64,000 bases of DNA from Flaviaestuariibacter flavus (GCF_004337505.1 NZ_SJZI01000004.1:1-64000), one strand, 5' to 3'. Counted from the stretch's first letter, positions 1 to 9,203 are shown. Program-made: numbers and translations. Notes: a model not told the origin generated them from the letters alone.

Positions 1-918
<918 letters not shown>

Positions 919-1212
919 AATGAATTGTTGACTTCCTGACTAGAAAATTTTCTCAAGAAAATGATCGAGTCATTAATTGTCGATTATTAGTTAATCAGAC
1001 CATCAATGCCTTACCTACTTAATTTTTTATACTACCTAAATAGTATGCTATTGCTTCCCTTTCTTTCAAAGAACTTCAATCGTTCCGTATCGCTACTTCC
1101 TGATTGTTTCGTAAGTGATCCGGTTTCGAACCGCAGACCGCCTGACTTTCAAGCGTCTCACCCATCATTTTTTCGAAGAACTCTTTCCGTCTGCCGCGCT
1201 TCGTTTTTCGAA
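919..1212 (-). other. rRNA leader region, no gene
   Basis: This AT-rich stretch lies between the 16S 5' end and the nearest rRNA promoter and should be the transcribed leader. It holds short inverted repeats, for example around 941-965, that could form processing stems. I could not identify a boxA antitermination signal with confidence. Short open frames on the plus strand here and to about 1423 look like chance. Confidence 0.6.
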
Positions 1213-1219
1213 GCGGAGT

Positions 1220-1252
1220 GCAAAGGTAGGAGTCTTTTTCATTCTGACCAAA
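1220..1252 (-). promoter_or_regulatory. rRNA promoter, proximal copy
   Basis: Minus-strand TTTG at 1252-1249, a 20-base spacer, then TACCTTTGC at 1228-1220. This matches the Bacteroidota sigma-70 consensus. The first transcribed bases read ACTCCGCTTCGAAA, shared with the other copies. Confidence 0.85.
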
Positions 1253-1352
1253 TTTATTTTTGAAGTTTTTCTTTTTCTTTCGAACCGATCAACTTCGCAA
1301 TCTTTTGATCATCAATATTTTAAGAGCTGTTTGCTTTTTTCAGAAGCGGAGT

Positions 1353-1385
1353 GCAAAGATAGAAGGCTTCGTGTTACCCGCCAAA
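1353..1385 (-). promoter_or_regulatory. rRNA promoter, second copy
   Basis: Minus-strand TTTG at 1385-1382, a 20-base spacer, then TATCTTTGC at 1361-1353, followed by ACTCCGCTTC. It lies 133 bases upstream of the proximal copy. Confidence 0.87.
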
Positions 1386-1486
1386 CTTTTCTTTCATTTT
1401 TTCTGAAAAAATTTCAGAGTTAAGAACCGTTTAACTGATTGAAAACCAACTATTTAAAGAGCTATTCCTTTCTTTCGAAGCGGGCT

Positions 1487-1520
1487 GCAAAGATACGGTT
1501 TCCAGTGCGCCCCTTCCAAA
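1487..1520 (-). promoter_or_regulatory. rRNA promoter, third copy
   Basis: Minus-strand TTTG at 1520-1517, a 21-base spacer, then TATCTTTGC at 1495-1487, followed by AGCCCGCTTCGAAA. It lies 134 bases upstream of the second copy. Confidence 0.87.
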
Positions 1521-1603
1521 TCTTTTTTGAAGTTTTCTTCTAAAAATTTGTCAAAGGAACTGGTGTGGGAGAAGTATCGAGACCGTTCTTTCAAAAAGCG
1601 GTT

Positions 1604-1636
1604 GCAAAGATAGGGAGCCCGGCAGTTGCCGCCAAA
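1604..1636 (-). promoter_or_regulatory. rRNA promoter, distal copy
   Basis: Minus-strand TTTG at 1636-1633, a 20-base spacer, then TATCTTTGC at 1612-1604, followed by AACCGCTTTTTGAAA. It lies 117 bases upstream of the third copy and only about 40 bases past the truA stop. I see no terminator between truA and this promoter. Confidence 0.85.
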
Positions 1637-1677
1637 CATTCCGGAAAAAGAATCGGAAAACTGCCGCAAAGCCGTCC

Positions 1678-2415
1678 TCAGCGCGGGAAGTATTTTTCCG
1701 GGTACTGTACACTTATTAGGTAAAGCCCGGTGGCGGCTATCGATAATCCGCATTTATGCTCTTCTGTAAAGAAGGATTTGAACTGGCTCATCGGCAGTTT
1801 TCCCCGCGCTACCTTGAGTTGGGTGGCCGTCAGCAGGCGTACCATCCCGCGCAGGAAGCGATTTCCCTGCACATGGTAGATCCGCTCCTCTCCTCTCTGG
1901 ATCCATTCACTTATATGTATGGTGCAGCGAAAGTTCTTTACCTGGGTATTGGTTTTTGAGAACGCCCAGAAATTGGTTTGCTCCTTTATATAAGCAGCAG
2001 TCTCGGCGAGGGCGTCGGCGTCCAAGGTATAAGGGTAAAACAGCGCCGTCTCCTGCAGAAAGGGGTTCTTGACCGTATAAAGGCGGTATTCGTACTCCCG
2101 TGCTATGGCGTCAAAGCGGGAATGCGCCCCTTCCTGCATCGGGATGATCCGGTGCACTACGATATCGCCGGGCAGAATAGCATTGATCTTATATAAGAGT
2201 TGTGGATGCAGCTCCCGGTCGTAGTCGAAATGAAAATAGTTCTGGAGGGCATGCACCCCGGCATCGGTGCGCGAAGAGCCGGTAAGCCCGATCGGCTCGC
2301 GCTGCACAAGCGCAATGGCTTTTTCGATCTCCGACTGGATGGTCAGCGCATTTTCCTGTACCTGGAAACCGCTGTAACGGGTGCCCTTATAGGCGACTTC
2401 AATAAAAAAACGCAT
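1678..2415 (-). CDS. truA: tRNA pseudouridine synthase A
   Basis: This 245-residue protein of normal family length isomerises uridines 38-40 in the tRNA anticodon stem-loop. The catalytic signature SSRTDAGVHA is present with the nucleophilic Asp at residue 51, and the N-terminus MRFFIEVAYKGTRYSGFQ is typical. It begins 2 bases after the stop of the DUF4476 gene, so the two are probably co-transcribed. The rRNA promoters start about 40 bases beyond its stop on the same strand, so read-through into the rRNA leader is possible. Confidence 0.96.
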   Translation of the reverse strand: MRFFIEVAYKGTRYSGFQVQENALTIQSEIEKAIALVQREPIGLTGSSRTDAGVHALQNYFHFDYDRELHPQLLYKINAILPGDIVVHRIIPMQEGAHSRFDAIAREYEYRLYTVKNPFLQETALFYPYTLDADALAETAAYIKEQTNFWAFSKTNTQVKNFRCTIHISEWIQRGEERIYHVQGNRFLRGMVRLLTATQLKVARGKLPMSQFKSFFTEEHKCGLSIAATGLYLISVQYPEKYFPR

Positions 2416-2417
2416 GC

Positions 2418-3665
2418 TTACTTAGCGAGCTGCTGAAAACGCTTGCTGAAATAGGGATCTTTCAGCTCGGCGCCAAGCGTAGTGAATTGGGCGGGATCGG
2501 TCAGATGGCCTTGGGCCGCCTCGAAAAAGTTGTATTTCGGCAGTTCCGCCCCGAAGAGTCCGCCTAATTCGCGCACCTGCGCGGTGCTGAAGCAACGGCC
2601 CTTGAACGTTTTCCGGGCAATGCTCAGCCGCTCGGCGTCATCGGAGGCGGCGGCCATATTGCGGCGCAGCCTGGCCATGTCTTTTTCATCGGCGATGCTT
2701 TTGCAGTCGGTAACAGCCGGGGTCGTAGCCGCGGTCTTCGTTTCAGTTACCGGGCGCGCAACCAGGATGGTATCGGTCTTTGCAGCCGCCGTGGCGACCA
2801 ACACCGTATCGGCATCAGCTGCACGGCCGGCGCTGACCAGCACGGTATCGACGGGCACGGGTGCGGCAGCCGTCACTTTCGGGTTTGGAATGAGGAGGCG
2901 GATCGTATCGGAGCCTCCCTCCTGCCGGTCGATAAAGACGAGCCCGAAACCTTCGGTGGTGGAGCTTTCAGAGCGGCGCGTCACCTGCGAACGTACAAAA
3001 GCAGGCTCTGCCGGAACAACGGCAGCCGGCACTGTATCGGCACTGGCCAGCTTTTGCGCCGCCACCTGCGCCCCGGCCGCCATCACGGTGTTCACAGGCG
3101 TTGCCGCGACGGGCTTCACCGGCGGAGGCATGATGGCAGAAGTGACAGTAGTGTTATCGGAAGTCATACCGGTATCGCGGGCAGGCAGTTGCGCGATCGT
3201 GGAGGGCGCGGGTGCCGAAGGACCGCCATGCAGGAGCGACATATCATCGGTTGCCTGCACCAGCATCCGCATAAAAGGATCGGCGGCAGCCAGCAGGGCC
3301 TCGTTTTCAGCATCGGTGGGGCCGGTTGCCGCAAGCGCGGGGATAAGTGTCAGCTGCTGCAGGTCAAACAGGTTCCAGGCGCCGCCCACCTGCTTGAGCA
3401 CAAAACCCCGGTCTTCGTGGCCTACCGTTACCGGAAACCGGCTTTCGGCGGTCTGGCCGGGAAAGCCCACCTGCAGCACATAGCTGCTGTCTTTGAGGTT
3501 GGAAAGAATGGCATAGCCTGCCGCTGAGGCCGAATGTACCTTTTCGCCGATGCGCACGTAAAACGGTGCGCCGTTATCGGTTTGGAGGTAAACAAAATAA
3601 ACGCGTTGCGCACCGGCCACGATCGTGGCGGAGAGCAGCGTCATGATAAGCAGCAGTTTTTTCAT
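2418..3665 (-). CDS. secreted DUF4476 domain protein
   Basis: The chosen ATG at 3665 opens with the signal peptide MKKLLLIMTLLSATIVAGAQ. The open frame continues upstream to 3989, but that extension has no signal peptide and would cross the divergent promoter region. The mature 415-residue protein has an N-terminal beta-rich segment, a long Ala/Pro/Thr/Val-rich low-complexity middle, and a C-terminal helical domain of about 90 residues (DERLSIARKTFKGRCFS-like) that fits DUF4476. The role of DUF4476 is not known. The gene is divergent from the M1 aminopeptidase and directly precedes truA. Confidence 0.85.
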   Translation of the reverse strand: MKKLLLIMTLLSATIVAGAQRVYFVYLQTDNGAPFYVRIGEKVHSASAAGYAILSNLKDSSYVLQVGFPGQTAESRFPVTVGHEDRGFVLKQVGGAWNLFDLQQLTLIPALAATGPTDAENEALLAAADPFMRMLVQATDDMSLLHGGPSAPAPSTIAQLPARDTGMTSDNTTVTSAIMPPPVKPVAATPVNTVMAAGAQVAAQKLASADTVPAAVVPAEPAFVRSQVTRRSESSTTEGFGLVFIDRQEGGSDTIRLLIPNPKVTAAAPVPVDTVLVSAGRAADADTVLVATAAAKTDTILVARPVTETKTAATTPAVTDCKSIADEKDMARLRRNMAAASDDAERLSIARKTFKGRCFSTAQVRELGGLFGAELPKYNFFEAAQGHLTDPAQFTTLGAELKDPYFSKRFQQLAK

Positions 3666-3671
3666 GGTAAC

Positions 3672-3701
3672 CAAAATTACTGTTTTTGGCGCGAGGCACA
3701 A
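3672..3701 (-). promoter_or_regulatory. promoter of the DUF4476-truA unit
   Basis: Minus-strand TTG at 3701-3699, a 19-base spacer, then TAATTTTG at 3679-3672, only 6 bases before the ATG at 3665. Confidence 0.6.
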
Positions 3702-3770
3702 GCTTTCTCCCCGTTCATACCGTAGAACGGCTCGGTGGCATAAATTATTACGACGCCTCCCCCATTCCGT

Positions 3771-3778
3771 TAGCTTTG
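3771..3778 (+). promoter_or_regulatory. -7 element of the M1 aminopeptidase gene
   Basis: TAGCTTTG matches the TAnnTTTG consensus and lies 20 bases before the ATG at 3799. No clear TTTG is seen at the -33 position. Confidence 0.5.
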
Positions 3779-3798
3779 TCTCGCACAAAAACTTCCAC

Positions 3799-6267
3799 AT
3801 GAAATATCTCTTTCTTTCGGGCGCCCTGTGCCTGCTTGCCGCGGGCGCGTCTGCCCAGGAGATGAGCGCAACACCAGCCGCCGGCCCATACCGCGCCACC
3901 TCCGAAAAGATCAACGACCTGGTGCATACCAAGGTTGATGCCCGCTTCGATTTTGAAAAATCGCAAATGAAGGGAAAGGCCTGGATCACGCTCCGCCCCC
4001 ACTTCTATGCAACCGACTCCCTCCGCCTCGACGCCAAGGGGATGGACATCAAAAGTGTATCGCTCGTACGCGGCAGCACCAACGTCCCGCTGAAATACCA
4101 GTACGACGGCAGCAACCTCCAGGTGCGCCTCGACCGTGCCTACCGCAACACGGAGACCTATACTATATATGTAGACTATGTCGCCCGCCCCGACGAGCTT
4201 GAAGCCAAAGGCAGCGCCGCGATCTCCGACGCGAAAGGCCTTTATTTCATTAACCCCCGCGGCGAAGAAAAGGGCAAGCCGACACAGATATGGACACAAG
4301 GCGAAACCGAAGCCACTTCGGTATGGGTGCCCATCATCGATCGCCCCAACCAGAAGACGACCCAGGAAACCATCATGACGGTTCCCGCCAAGTGGGTAAC
4401 CCTCTCGAACGGCCTGCTGGTAAAGCAAACGAAAAATGCCGACGGCACCCGCACCGACCACTGGAAGATGGACCTGCCGCATGCGCCTTACCTTTTCTTC
4501 ATGGGCGCCGGCGACTTTGCCGTGGTGAAAGACCAGTGGAAAGGCAAGGAAGTAAGCTACTACGTGGAGAAGGAATACGCACCGGTTGCCCGCCGCATCT
4601 TCGGCTATACCCCGGAAATGATGACCTACTTCAGCCGCATCACGGGTGTTGACTTCCCCTGGCCGAAGTACGCGCAGATCGTGGGCCGCGACTATGTGAG
4701 CGGCGCCATGGAGAACACCACGGCCACCCTGCACCAGGAGAGCGCACAGCAGGATGCCCGCGAGCTCACCGACGGCAACGGCTGGGAAGGTACCATCGCC
4801 CACGAGCTGTTTCACCAGTGGTTTGGCGACTATGTAACGGCAGAGAGCTGGAGCAACCTCACGCTCAACGAATCGTTCGCTAACTACAGCGAGACCCTCT
4901 GGAGCGAATACAAGCACGGCAAGGACGCCGCCGACGCGCACAACTGGAGCGACATGCAGGGCTACCTCGGTTCGAACAGCGAAAAGAAAGACCTCGTTCG
5001 TTTCCACTACAACGACAAGGAAGATATGTTCGACGCGGTGAGCTACAACAAGGGCGGCCGCATCCTGCACATGCTGCGCAACTTCGTTGGCGACAGCGCT
5101 TTCTTCAAAGCCCTCAACGGGTACCTGAGCACCAACAAGTTCAGGAGCGCCGAAGCGCAGCAACTGCGCCTTGCTTTTGAAGAAGTGACCGGCAAAGACC
5201 TCAACTGGTTCTGGAACCAGTGGTACTACGGCAGCGGGCACCCGAAGCTGGATGTGAACTACAGCTACGACGAAGCTTCGAAGCAGGTGAAAGTAGTGGT
5301 TACGCAAAAGCAGGACAAAATGTTCCAGCTGCCCGTGGCCATCGACGTATATAATGGCGCTAACCGCAGCCGCTACAATGTATGGGTCACCGGCAAGTCC
5401 GACTCCTTCACGTTTGCAGCGCCTACCCGTCCCGACCTCGTGAACTTCGACGGCGACAAGGTGCTGCTGGCTACGCGCACCGAGAACAAGACACTGGCCG
5501 AGTACGCGCACCAATACCAGTATGCCGGCAAATATGTCGACCGCCGTGAGGCCATCGACGCCGCCGCACGCCGCCAGGATGAAGCCGCTGCCCGCGCCCT
5601 GATGATCAAGGCCCTCGACGACAAATATGAAGGCCTCCGTGCCTACGCGGTGAGCCGCGTGGACCTGCGCAAGGCCGTAATGAAGGAGGAAGCCGAAGCC
5701 ACCCTCGCCCGCCTTGCCGCCAACGACAAGAGCCGTGGCGTGAAAGCCGCTGCTATCCAGAAGCTGGGCGAGTACCGCAACAAGCAATACGTGCCGATCT
5801 TCCGCGCCAACGTTGGCGATTCATCCTACACCGTTTCAGGCAACGCCCTCGAAGCGCTGAGCAAGGTCGACAGCGCCAGCGCGCTGGAAGAAGCCAAAAA
5901 GATCGCCCGCACCAAAACGAAGGGCAAGCTGAACGCCATCTCCACCCGGATCCTGATCCAGTCGGGCGACGTGGGCGCCGCGGCCAACATCATCGAGAAC
6001 TTCGAGAATATGGGGCTCAGCCAGCAGAAGTTCGAGCTCCTCAGCCAGGTAGGCGATGCGCTTGCGCGTGTAAGCGATGCAACGCTCTTCCAGCGCGGCA
6101 CCGACGCCATCATGAAGTTTGCCGGCCAGGTTCCCGAAGCCTACCGCAGCCAGGTGGGTCCCTATATCGAGGGCATCCTCAAGGGCATTCAGCAAAAGCA
6201 GGAAGCTGCCGGACGTAAAGCCAATGCCGATTACGTGCAGCAGCAGCTCGCGAAGAAACAGTTCTAG
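3799..6267 (+). CDS. M1 family metallo-aminopeptidase
   Basis: This 822-residue zinc aminopeptidase is exported by the signal peptide MKYLFLSGALCLLAAGASAQ and removes N-terminal residues from peptides outside the cytoplasm. The exopeptidase motif GAMEN is at residues 302-306, the zinc site HELFH at 335-339 with the third ligand Glu358 in NESF, and the likely catalytic Tyr at 416 in SYNKGG. The C-terminal third is helical with HEAT-like repeats (about residues 570-800). The start was placed at the ATG that gives a signal peptide; an upstream in-frame ATG at 3625 would overlap the divergent gene. Confidence 0.93.
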   Translation: MKYLFLSGALCLLAAGASAQEMSATPAAGPYRATSEKINDLVHTKVDARFDFEKSQMKGKAWITLRPHFYATDSLRLDAKGMDIKSVSLVRGSTNVPLKYQYDGSNLQVRLDRAYRNTETYTIYVDYVARPDELEAKGSAAISDAKGLYFINPRGEEKGKPTQIWTQGETEATSVWVPIIDRPNQKTTQETIMTVPAKWVTLSNGLLVKQTKNADGTRTDHWKMDLPHAPYLFFMGAGDFAVVKDQWKGKEVSYYVEKEYAPVARRIFGYTPEMMTYFSRITGVDFPWPKYAQIVGRDYVSGAMENTTATLHQESAQQDARELTDGNGWEGTIAHELFHQWFGDYVTAESWSNLTLNESFANYSETLWSEYKHGKDAADAHNWSDMQGYLGSNSEKKDLVRFHYNDKEDMFDAVSYNKGGRILHMLRNFVGDSAFFKALNGYLSTNKFRSAEAQQLRLAFEEVTGKDLNWFWNQWYYGSGHPKLDVNYSYDEASKQVKVVVTQKQDKMFQLPVAIDVYNGANRSRYNVWVTGKSDSFTFAAPTRPDLVNFDGDKVLLATRTENKTLAEYAHQYQYAGKYVDRREAIDAAARRQDEAAARALMIKALDDKYEGLRAYAVSRVDLRKAVMKEEAEATLARLAANDKSRGVKAAAIQKLGEYRNKQYVPIFRANVGDSSYTVSGNALEALSKVDSASALEEAKKIARTKTKGKLNAISTRILIQSGDVGAAANIIENFENMGLSQQKFELLSQVGDALARVSDATLFQRGTDAIMKFAGQVPEAYRSQVGPYIEGILKGIQQKQEAAGRKANADYVQQQLAKKQF

Positions 6268-6363
6268 GAATGTCAGATCTCAGATGTTTGATCGGGCTTA
6301 CGCCGGATTGTTGACACTCGGCATTAGTCTGCAAAGATCTCAGATCTGACATCTGAGGTCTGA
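6268..6363 (+). repeat. post-stop GATCTCAGATG-type repeats
   Basis: Directly after the TAG stop come GAATGTCAGATCTCAGATG and, about 45 bases on, an inverted counterpart GATCTCAGATCTGACATCTG. The opening block nearly matches the one after the DUF6261 stop at 26666 (GAATGTCCGATCTCCGATG). Confidence 0.7.
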
Positions 6364-6366
6364 GAC

Positions 6367-6400
6367 AAAAAAGCGCCCCGCAATGCGGGGCGCTTTTTTT
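6367..6400. terminator. bidirectional Rho-independent terminator
   Basis: A perfect GC stem (AGCGCCCCGC / GCGGGGCGCT) is flanked by A and T tracts. It serves the M1 gene on the plus strand. The T tract overlaps the stop codon of the convergent small gene. Confidence 0.9.
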
Positions 6401-6668
6401 ATTGTGTGATCGTGCTTTTCTTTTGTTTCGGCGTATCGTCTACCGTGAAGCCCCATTCGCCGAGGCGCTTCGGGTTTTTCTTGTGAACGCCTTTCAATAC
6501 ATCGCGGCTACTGGCAATGATGCCATCGATATCGCCCATCAGGAGATCACGCTCACGATAAGCGATCTCCATTTCCTTTTTCAATCGCTCAGCCTTTTCA
6601 TGTAAGTCAAGGGCGGGCTGCATTTTCGGTCCAATATCACTCCAGCTAAAATCCTGCAATGATGACAA
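6399..6668 (-). CDS. small helical protein of unknown function
   Basis: This 89-residue cytoplasmic protein has no signal peptide. Residues 15-65 are strongly helical and charged (LHEKAERLKKEMEIAYRE), consistent with a coiled coil. The C-terminus is basic. It is convergent with the M1 aminopeptidase and its stop overlaps the shared terminator. I do not recognise a family. Codon use and isolation from other frames suggest a real gene, but the upstream region is filled with palindromic repeats and shows no clear promoter. Confidence 0.6.
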   Translation of the reverse strand: MSSLQDFSWSDIGPKMQPALDLHEKAERLKKEMEIAYRERDLLMGDIDGIIASSRDVLKGVHKKNPKRLGEWGFTVDDTPKQKKSTITQ

Positions 6669-6726
6669 CGGGCTCGATGCACCGTCATTCTGATGTTGCG
6701 CATCGCGATGAGCGCTGAGCGATCGC

Positions 6727-6822
6727 AGAGCAAATGATCACAGATTACATGAGCAAATGATTACATGATGTAGATCTGTTCATTTGATCATGTATTCATT
6801 TGTTCTGTGATCATGTATTCAG
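6727..6822. repeat. ATGATC-type palindromic repeat, copy A
   Basis: AT-rich imperfect palindrome built from GAGCAAATGATCACAGA and its inverse. It is nearly identical to copy B 145 bases on. Related copies occur at 52353-52456 and 52498-52577. Confidence 0.8.
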
Positions 6823-6872
6823 CATTCTCCCGCGTCCGAATGGCCGGGCGCCGTTTCGCGGAAGGGATCGAA

Positions 6873-6966
6873 GAGCAAATGATCACAGAATACATGAGCA
6901 AATGATTACATGATGTAGATCGGTTCATTTGATCATGTATTCATTTGTTCTGTGATCATTTGCTCT
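6873..6966. repeat. ATGATC-type palindromic repeat, copy B
   Basis: The outer arms AGAGCAAATGATCACAGAA and TTCTGTGATCATTTGCTCT are perfect inverted repeats enclosing further ATG/CAT blocks. The region 6669-7023 holds no convincing gene. Confidence 0.85.
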
Positions 6967-7023
6967 TACCTCCATGTCTGTGGCACACCAGCCGAAGGAT
7001 CGCAGAAAACATGATTATAGAAT

Positions 7024-7055
7024 AAAAGAAAGCCCCGCCAGGGCTGGCAGGGCTC
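7024..7055 (-). terminator. terminator of the small secreted helical protein gene
   Basis: On the minus strand the stem AGCCCTGCCA / TGGCGGGGCT with a 4-base loop is followed by TTCTTTTATT. It lies 25 bases past the stop at 7079. Confidence 0.65.
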
Positions 7056-7078
7056 AATCATTTACCATGGGAACGCAT

Positions 7079-7507
7079 TTAGCGGCCGCCATCGGCTTTG
7101 CCGCCGGCAGCAGCTTCGGCGCGGGCCTTTTGCTGCTTGCGGGTTTCATTCCACTTCTTGTAGCCTTCGGCGCCCATTACTTCTTTCAGCTTGGCGTTCT
7201 TTTCGGCGTTGATCTTTTGCTTGGCTTCCGCCTTTTGCTCCTCGGAGAGGGAAGCATTTGCCTTCAGCTCGCGGCTGGCGTTGCTGGCGGCTTCCAGTAC
7301 GCCGCGTGCGCTTTGCACCTGTGCCTCGGAAAGGCCGGCAGCCTGGAAGGATTCCACGAGGTCGTGCTCCTGCTGTTCTTTTTGTTTTGTTTTTTCTTCT
7401 TTGCTGACGGTTTTGACTGCGGCCGGCGTTGCGGCGGTATTCGACTGCGCGGCGGCACCGAGCGTAAGGGCGGCAGCGCAGGACAGGAGGAGGAGTTGCT
7501 TTTTCAC
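7079..7507 (-). CDS. small secreted helical protein, Spy/LTXXQ-like
   Basis: This 142-residue protein starts with GTG at 7507 and has a signal peptide (MKKQLLLLSCAAALTLGAAAQ). The rest is almost wholly helical and rich in Lys, Glu, Gln and Ala, with EEKTKQKEQQEHDLVE and a motif LSEAQVQSARGVLEAA that recalls periplasmic Spy/CpxP-type helical proteins. The C-terminus is Ala/Gly-rich and basic. The Spy-like assignment is an inference from shape only. No neighbour hints at a role. Confidence 0.65.
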   Translation of the reverse strand: MKKQLLLLSCAAALTLGAAAQSNTAATPAAVKTVSKEEKTKQKEQQEHDLVESFQAAGLSEAQVQSARGVLEAASNASRELKANASLSEEQKAEAKQKINAEKNAKLKEVMGAEGYKKWNETRKQQKARAEAAAGGKADGGR

Positions 7508-7832
7508 GATGTGTTGTTTGCACTAAAATTAGGAAGAAAGGCGGGCCCGGGCCCGGTTTCGCCAAGAAATCGATGCAAACGTTACCGGAAACCGAAGGTT
7601 CTGAATGGTTCTAAAAGGTTGGTTGCGTCACAGTGAAAGGAATCGGCACTGAATCTGCAGACGTATTCAGTCACGTCACATCTCAAGAACCAAGTGCTCC
7701 TTCGCCGGTTTAATAATATCATTCGGCCTTTCCCAAAGACTTACCGGATCGCATTTACTTTGGAACCTATAATAAGATTGAAATTGTTTCCACAAGAGAT
7801 GGTGTCAGTAACTTGCTTGAAAATCAAGGGCG
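7508..7832. other. intergenic region, GGTTCT repeats, no gene seen
   Basis: The stretch between the divergent 7079 and 7833 genes turns AT-rich from about 7620. It contains a short run of GGTTCT-type direct repeats at 7594-7621, similar to those at 58617-58652. A weak TTACTTTG at 7757-7764 may serve the 7833 gene. Nothing else is recognised. Confidence 0.5.
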
Positions 7833-8234
7833 ATGAGTAAAAATGGAAAGACAGTCTTACAATTACTGGCTTTTGCCCTACTCTTATTTGGCAGCACCAT
7901 CTTGTTTCGAAATCTCCGTAAAGTCAAAAGAGACAAAGATGGGAGGTACACTTTCGCAAGGATTACAAAGAAAACCGGATCACTTACGAATGGGCATCAC
8001 TGGCATTTTGTTTTCCGGTTTATGAATAAGACTTACGAAGCACATCAAGCTACACATAAAGATTTCGACGTGCGACCTGGTCGATATTTTCTTATTAATT
8101 TTTCAAGCTCCGACCCCGGCAACTGCATCATGTTTTATGACAGTAAACTCAGAGATTCGAAACTAAATTATGCTACTACGATCTTCGATACAATCCCACG
8201 GGCGTTTATTGAAGATGGGCGCATAGTCGAATAA
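7833..8234 (+). CDS. membrane-anchored beta-rich protein of unknown function
   Basis: This 133-residue protein has one N-terminal membrane segment (about residues 8-26, LQLLAFALLLFGSTILF) followed by a basic linker and an extramembrane domain of about 90 residues rich in aromatic and beta-forming residues (HHWHFVFRFMNKTYEA). A similar plan and pattern recur in the protein at 49293, including ARV/ARI, an HxHF-type strand, a Y-E pair and an F-SS-P motif, so the two look paralogous. The gene and its surroundings (7640-8300) are AT-rich compared with neighbours, which may reflect transfer. Function unknown. Confidence 0.65.
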   Translation: MSKNGKTVLQLLAFALLLFGSTILFRNLRKVKRDKDGRYTFARITKKTGSLTNGHHWHFVFRFMNKTYEAHQATHKDFDVRPGRYFLINFSSSDPGNCIMFYDSKLRDSKLNYATTIFDTIPRAFIEDGRIVE

Positions 8235-8308
8235 GCGTGACAACAAAATTTCCTGAATATGCACGCTGACCTCCTGCCTATTAGATAAGACCGGGAAAAG
8301 CAACAATG

Positions 8309-8336
8309 GAAAGGCCCCGCACTGCGAGGCCTCTTC
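8309..8336. terminator. hairpin terminator between convergent genes
   Basis: The stem AAGGCC(CC)GCA / TGCGAGGCCT is followed by CTTCGTTATT. It lies between the 7833 gene and the convergent TPM gene. Confidence 0.6.
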
Positions 8337-8372
8337 GTTATTCGTTATTCGTTAATCGATATTCAATATTCT
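8337..8372 (-). repeat. post-stop GAATA-type repeats of the TPM gene
   Basis: In the sense of the TPM gene the stop is followed at once by GAATATTGAATATCGATTAA and more CGAATAA units. The same family follows the stops at 17335, 17536, 20158 and 43354. Confidence 0.75.
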
Positions 8373-9200
8373 TTACCAGCTTCCGCTGGCGCCGCCTCCG
8401 CCGCCGGAGCCGCCGCCGAAGCCACCGAAGCCGCCACCGCCGCCGCCAAATCCGCCTCCGCCACCACCAAAGCCGCCGCCGCCACCGAGGGCGCCACCCA
8501 GCATACCGCCAAGGATCGAGCCGCCAAGGCTTCCGCCCCGGTAACCCCTGCGCGACATATAGCCGCCGCCCCGGCCGCCACCGCCGCCGCGGCTGAAGAG
8601 AATAATGATAATGATGAAAATGATAATCCCGATCGGGAAGCCGCCACCGCCGCGCCCGCTGCTTCGCTCACGCGCGGAATAGCCCTCGGGAGCCTTGTAC
8701 TCGCCCGCCGCCGCCTTGATAAGCGAGGTGGTGGCGCCGTCGAAGCCGCGGTAATAGTTGCCTTCCTTGAAAGCCGGCACAATATCGTGGTCGATGATAG
8801 ACTTGGCGGTGATGTCGGGCACGGCGCCTTCCATCCCGTAGCCCGTCTGGATATTGATCTTCCGGTCTTCGATAGCGGCAAGCACCACGATGCCATTGTC
8901 TTTTTCTTTGTTGCCCACACCCCACTGCCGCAGAAACTGCAGCGCCACCTCGCTTACTTCGTAGTCGCCGAGCGAGGGGATGGTGATCACCGCTATCTGG
9001 GTGGTGGTACTGTCGGCATAGGTGAGCAGCTTCTCCTCCAGCGAACGCACCTGCTCGGGCGTAAGCACATGGGCGAAGTCGTTGACCAGGCGCGGGGGCA
9101 TAGAGCGCGGGTAGTTCTTCGACACGAAGTCTTTCACACCCTGGGCGGAGGCCCCGGCGACCAGGAGGACGCAGCAAAGGAACAGGATCAGTTTTTTCAT
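8373..9200 (-). CDS. secreted/membrane TPM-domain protein with Gly-rich tail (YgcG-like)
   Basis: The signal peptide (residues 1-20, MKKLILFLCCVLLVAGASAQ) is followed by a TPM domain (about 35-165, with VNDFAHVLTPEQVRSLE and TQIAVITIPSLGDYEVSE). One membrane helix (FPIGIIIFIIIIILF, about 188-203) follows, then an extremely Gly-rich tail of about 70 residues ending GASGSW. This is the YgcG/Psb32 type of architecture, so the TPM domain should sit outside the membrane. Last gene of a lemA-TPM-TPM operon; the gap to the upstream gene is 3 bases. The biochemical role of bacterial TPM proteins is poorly defined. Confidence 0.88.
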   Translation of the reverse strand: MKKLILFLCCVLLVAGASAQGVKDFVSKNYPRSMPPRLVNDFAHVLTPEQVRSLEEKLLTYADSTTTQIAVITIPSLGDYEVSEVALQFLRQWGVGNKEKDNGIVVLAAIEDRKINIQTGYGMEGAVPDITAKSIIDHDIVPAFKEGNYYRGFDGATTSLIKAAAGEYKAPEGYSARERSSGRGGGGFPIGIIIFIIIIILFSRGGGGGRGGGYMSRRGYRGGSLGGSILGGMLGGALGGGGGFGGGGGGFGGGGGGFGGFGGGSGGGGGASGSW

Positions 9201-9203
9201 CCG

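Noticed and set aside
1006..1423. Two plus-strand open frames in the rRNA leader and promoter region
   Set aside because: Low-complexity Phe/Ser/Arg translation of AT-rich promoter DNA on the strand opposite to rRNA.
3748..5787. 679-codon open frame on the minus strand
   Set aside because: Fully antisense to the M1 aminopeptidase, whose motifs are intact; the product is Val/Gly/His-rich without any recognisable domain, a typical shadow in GC-rich DNA.
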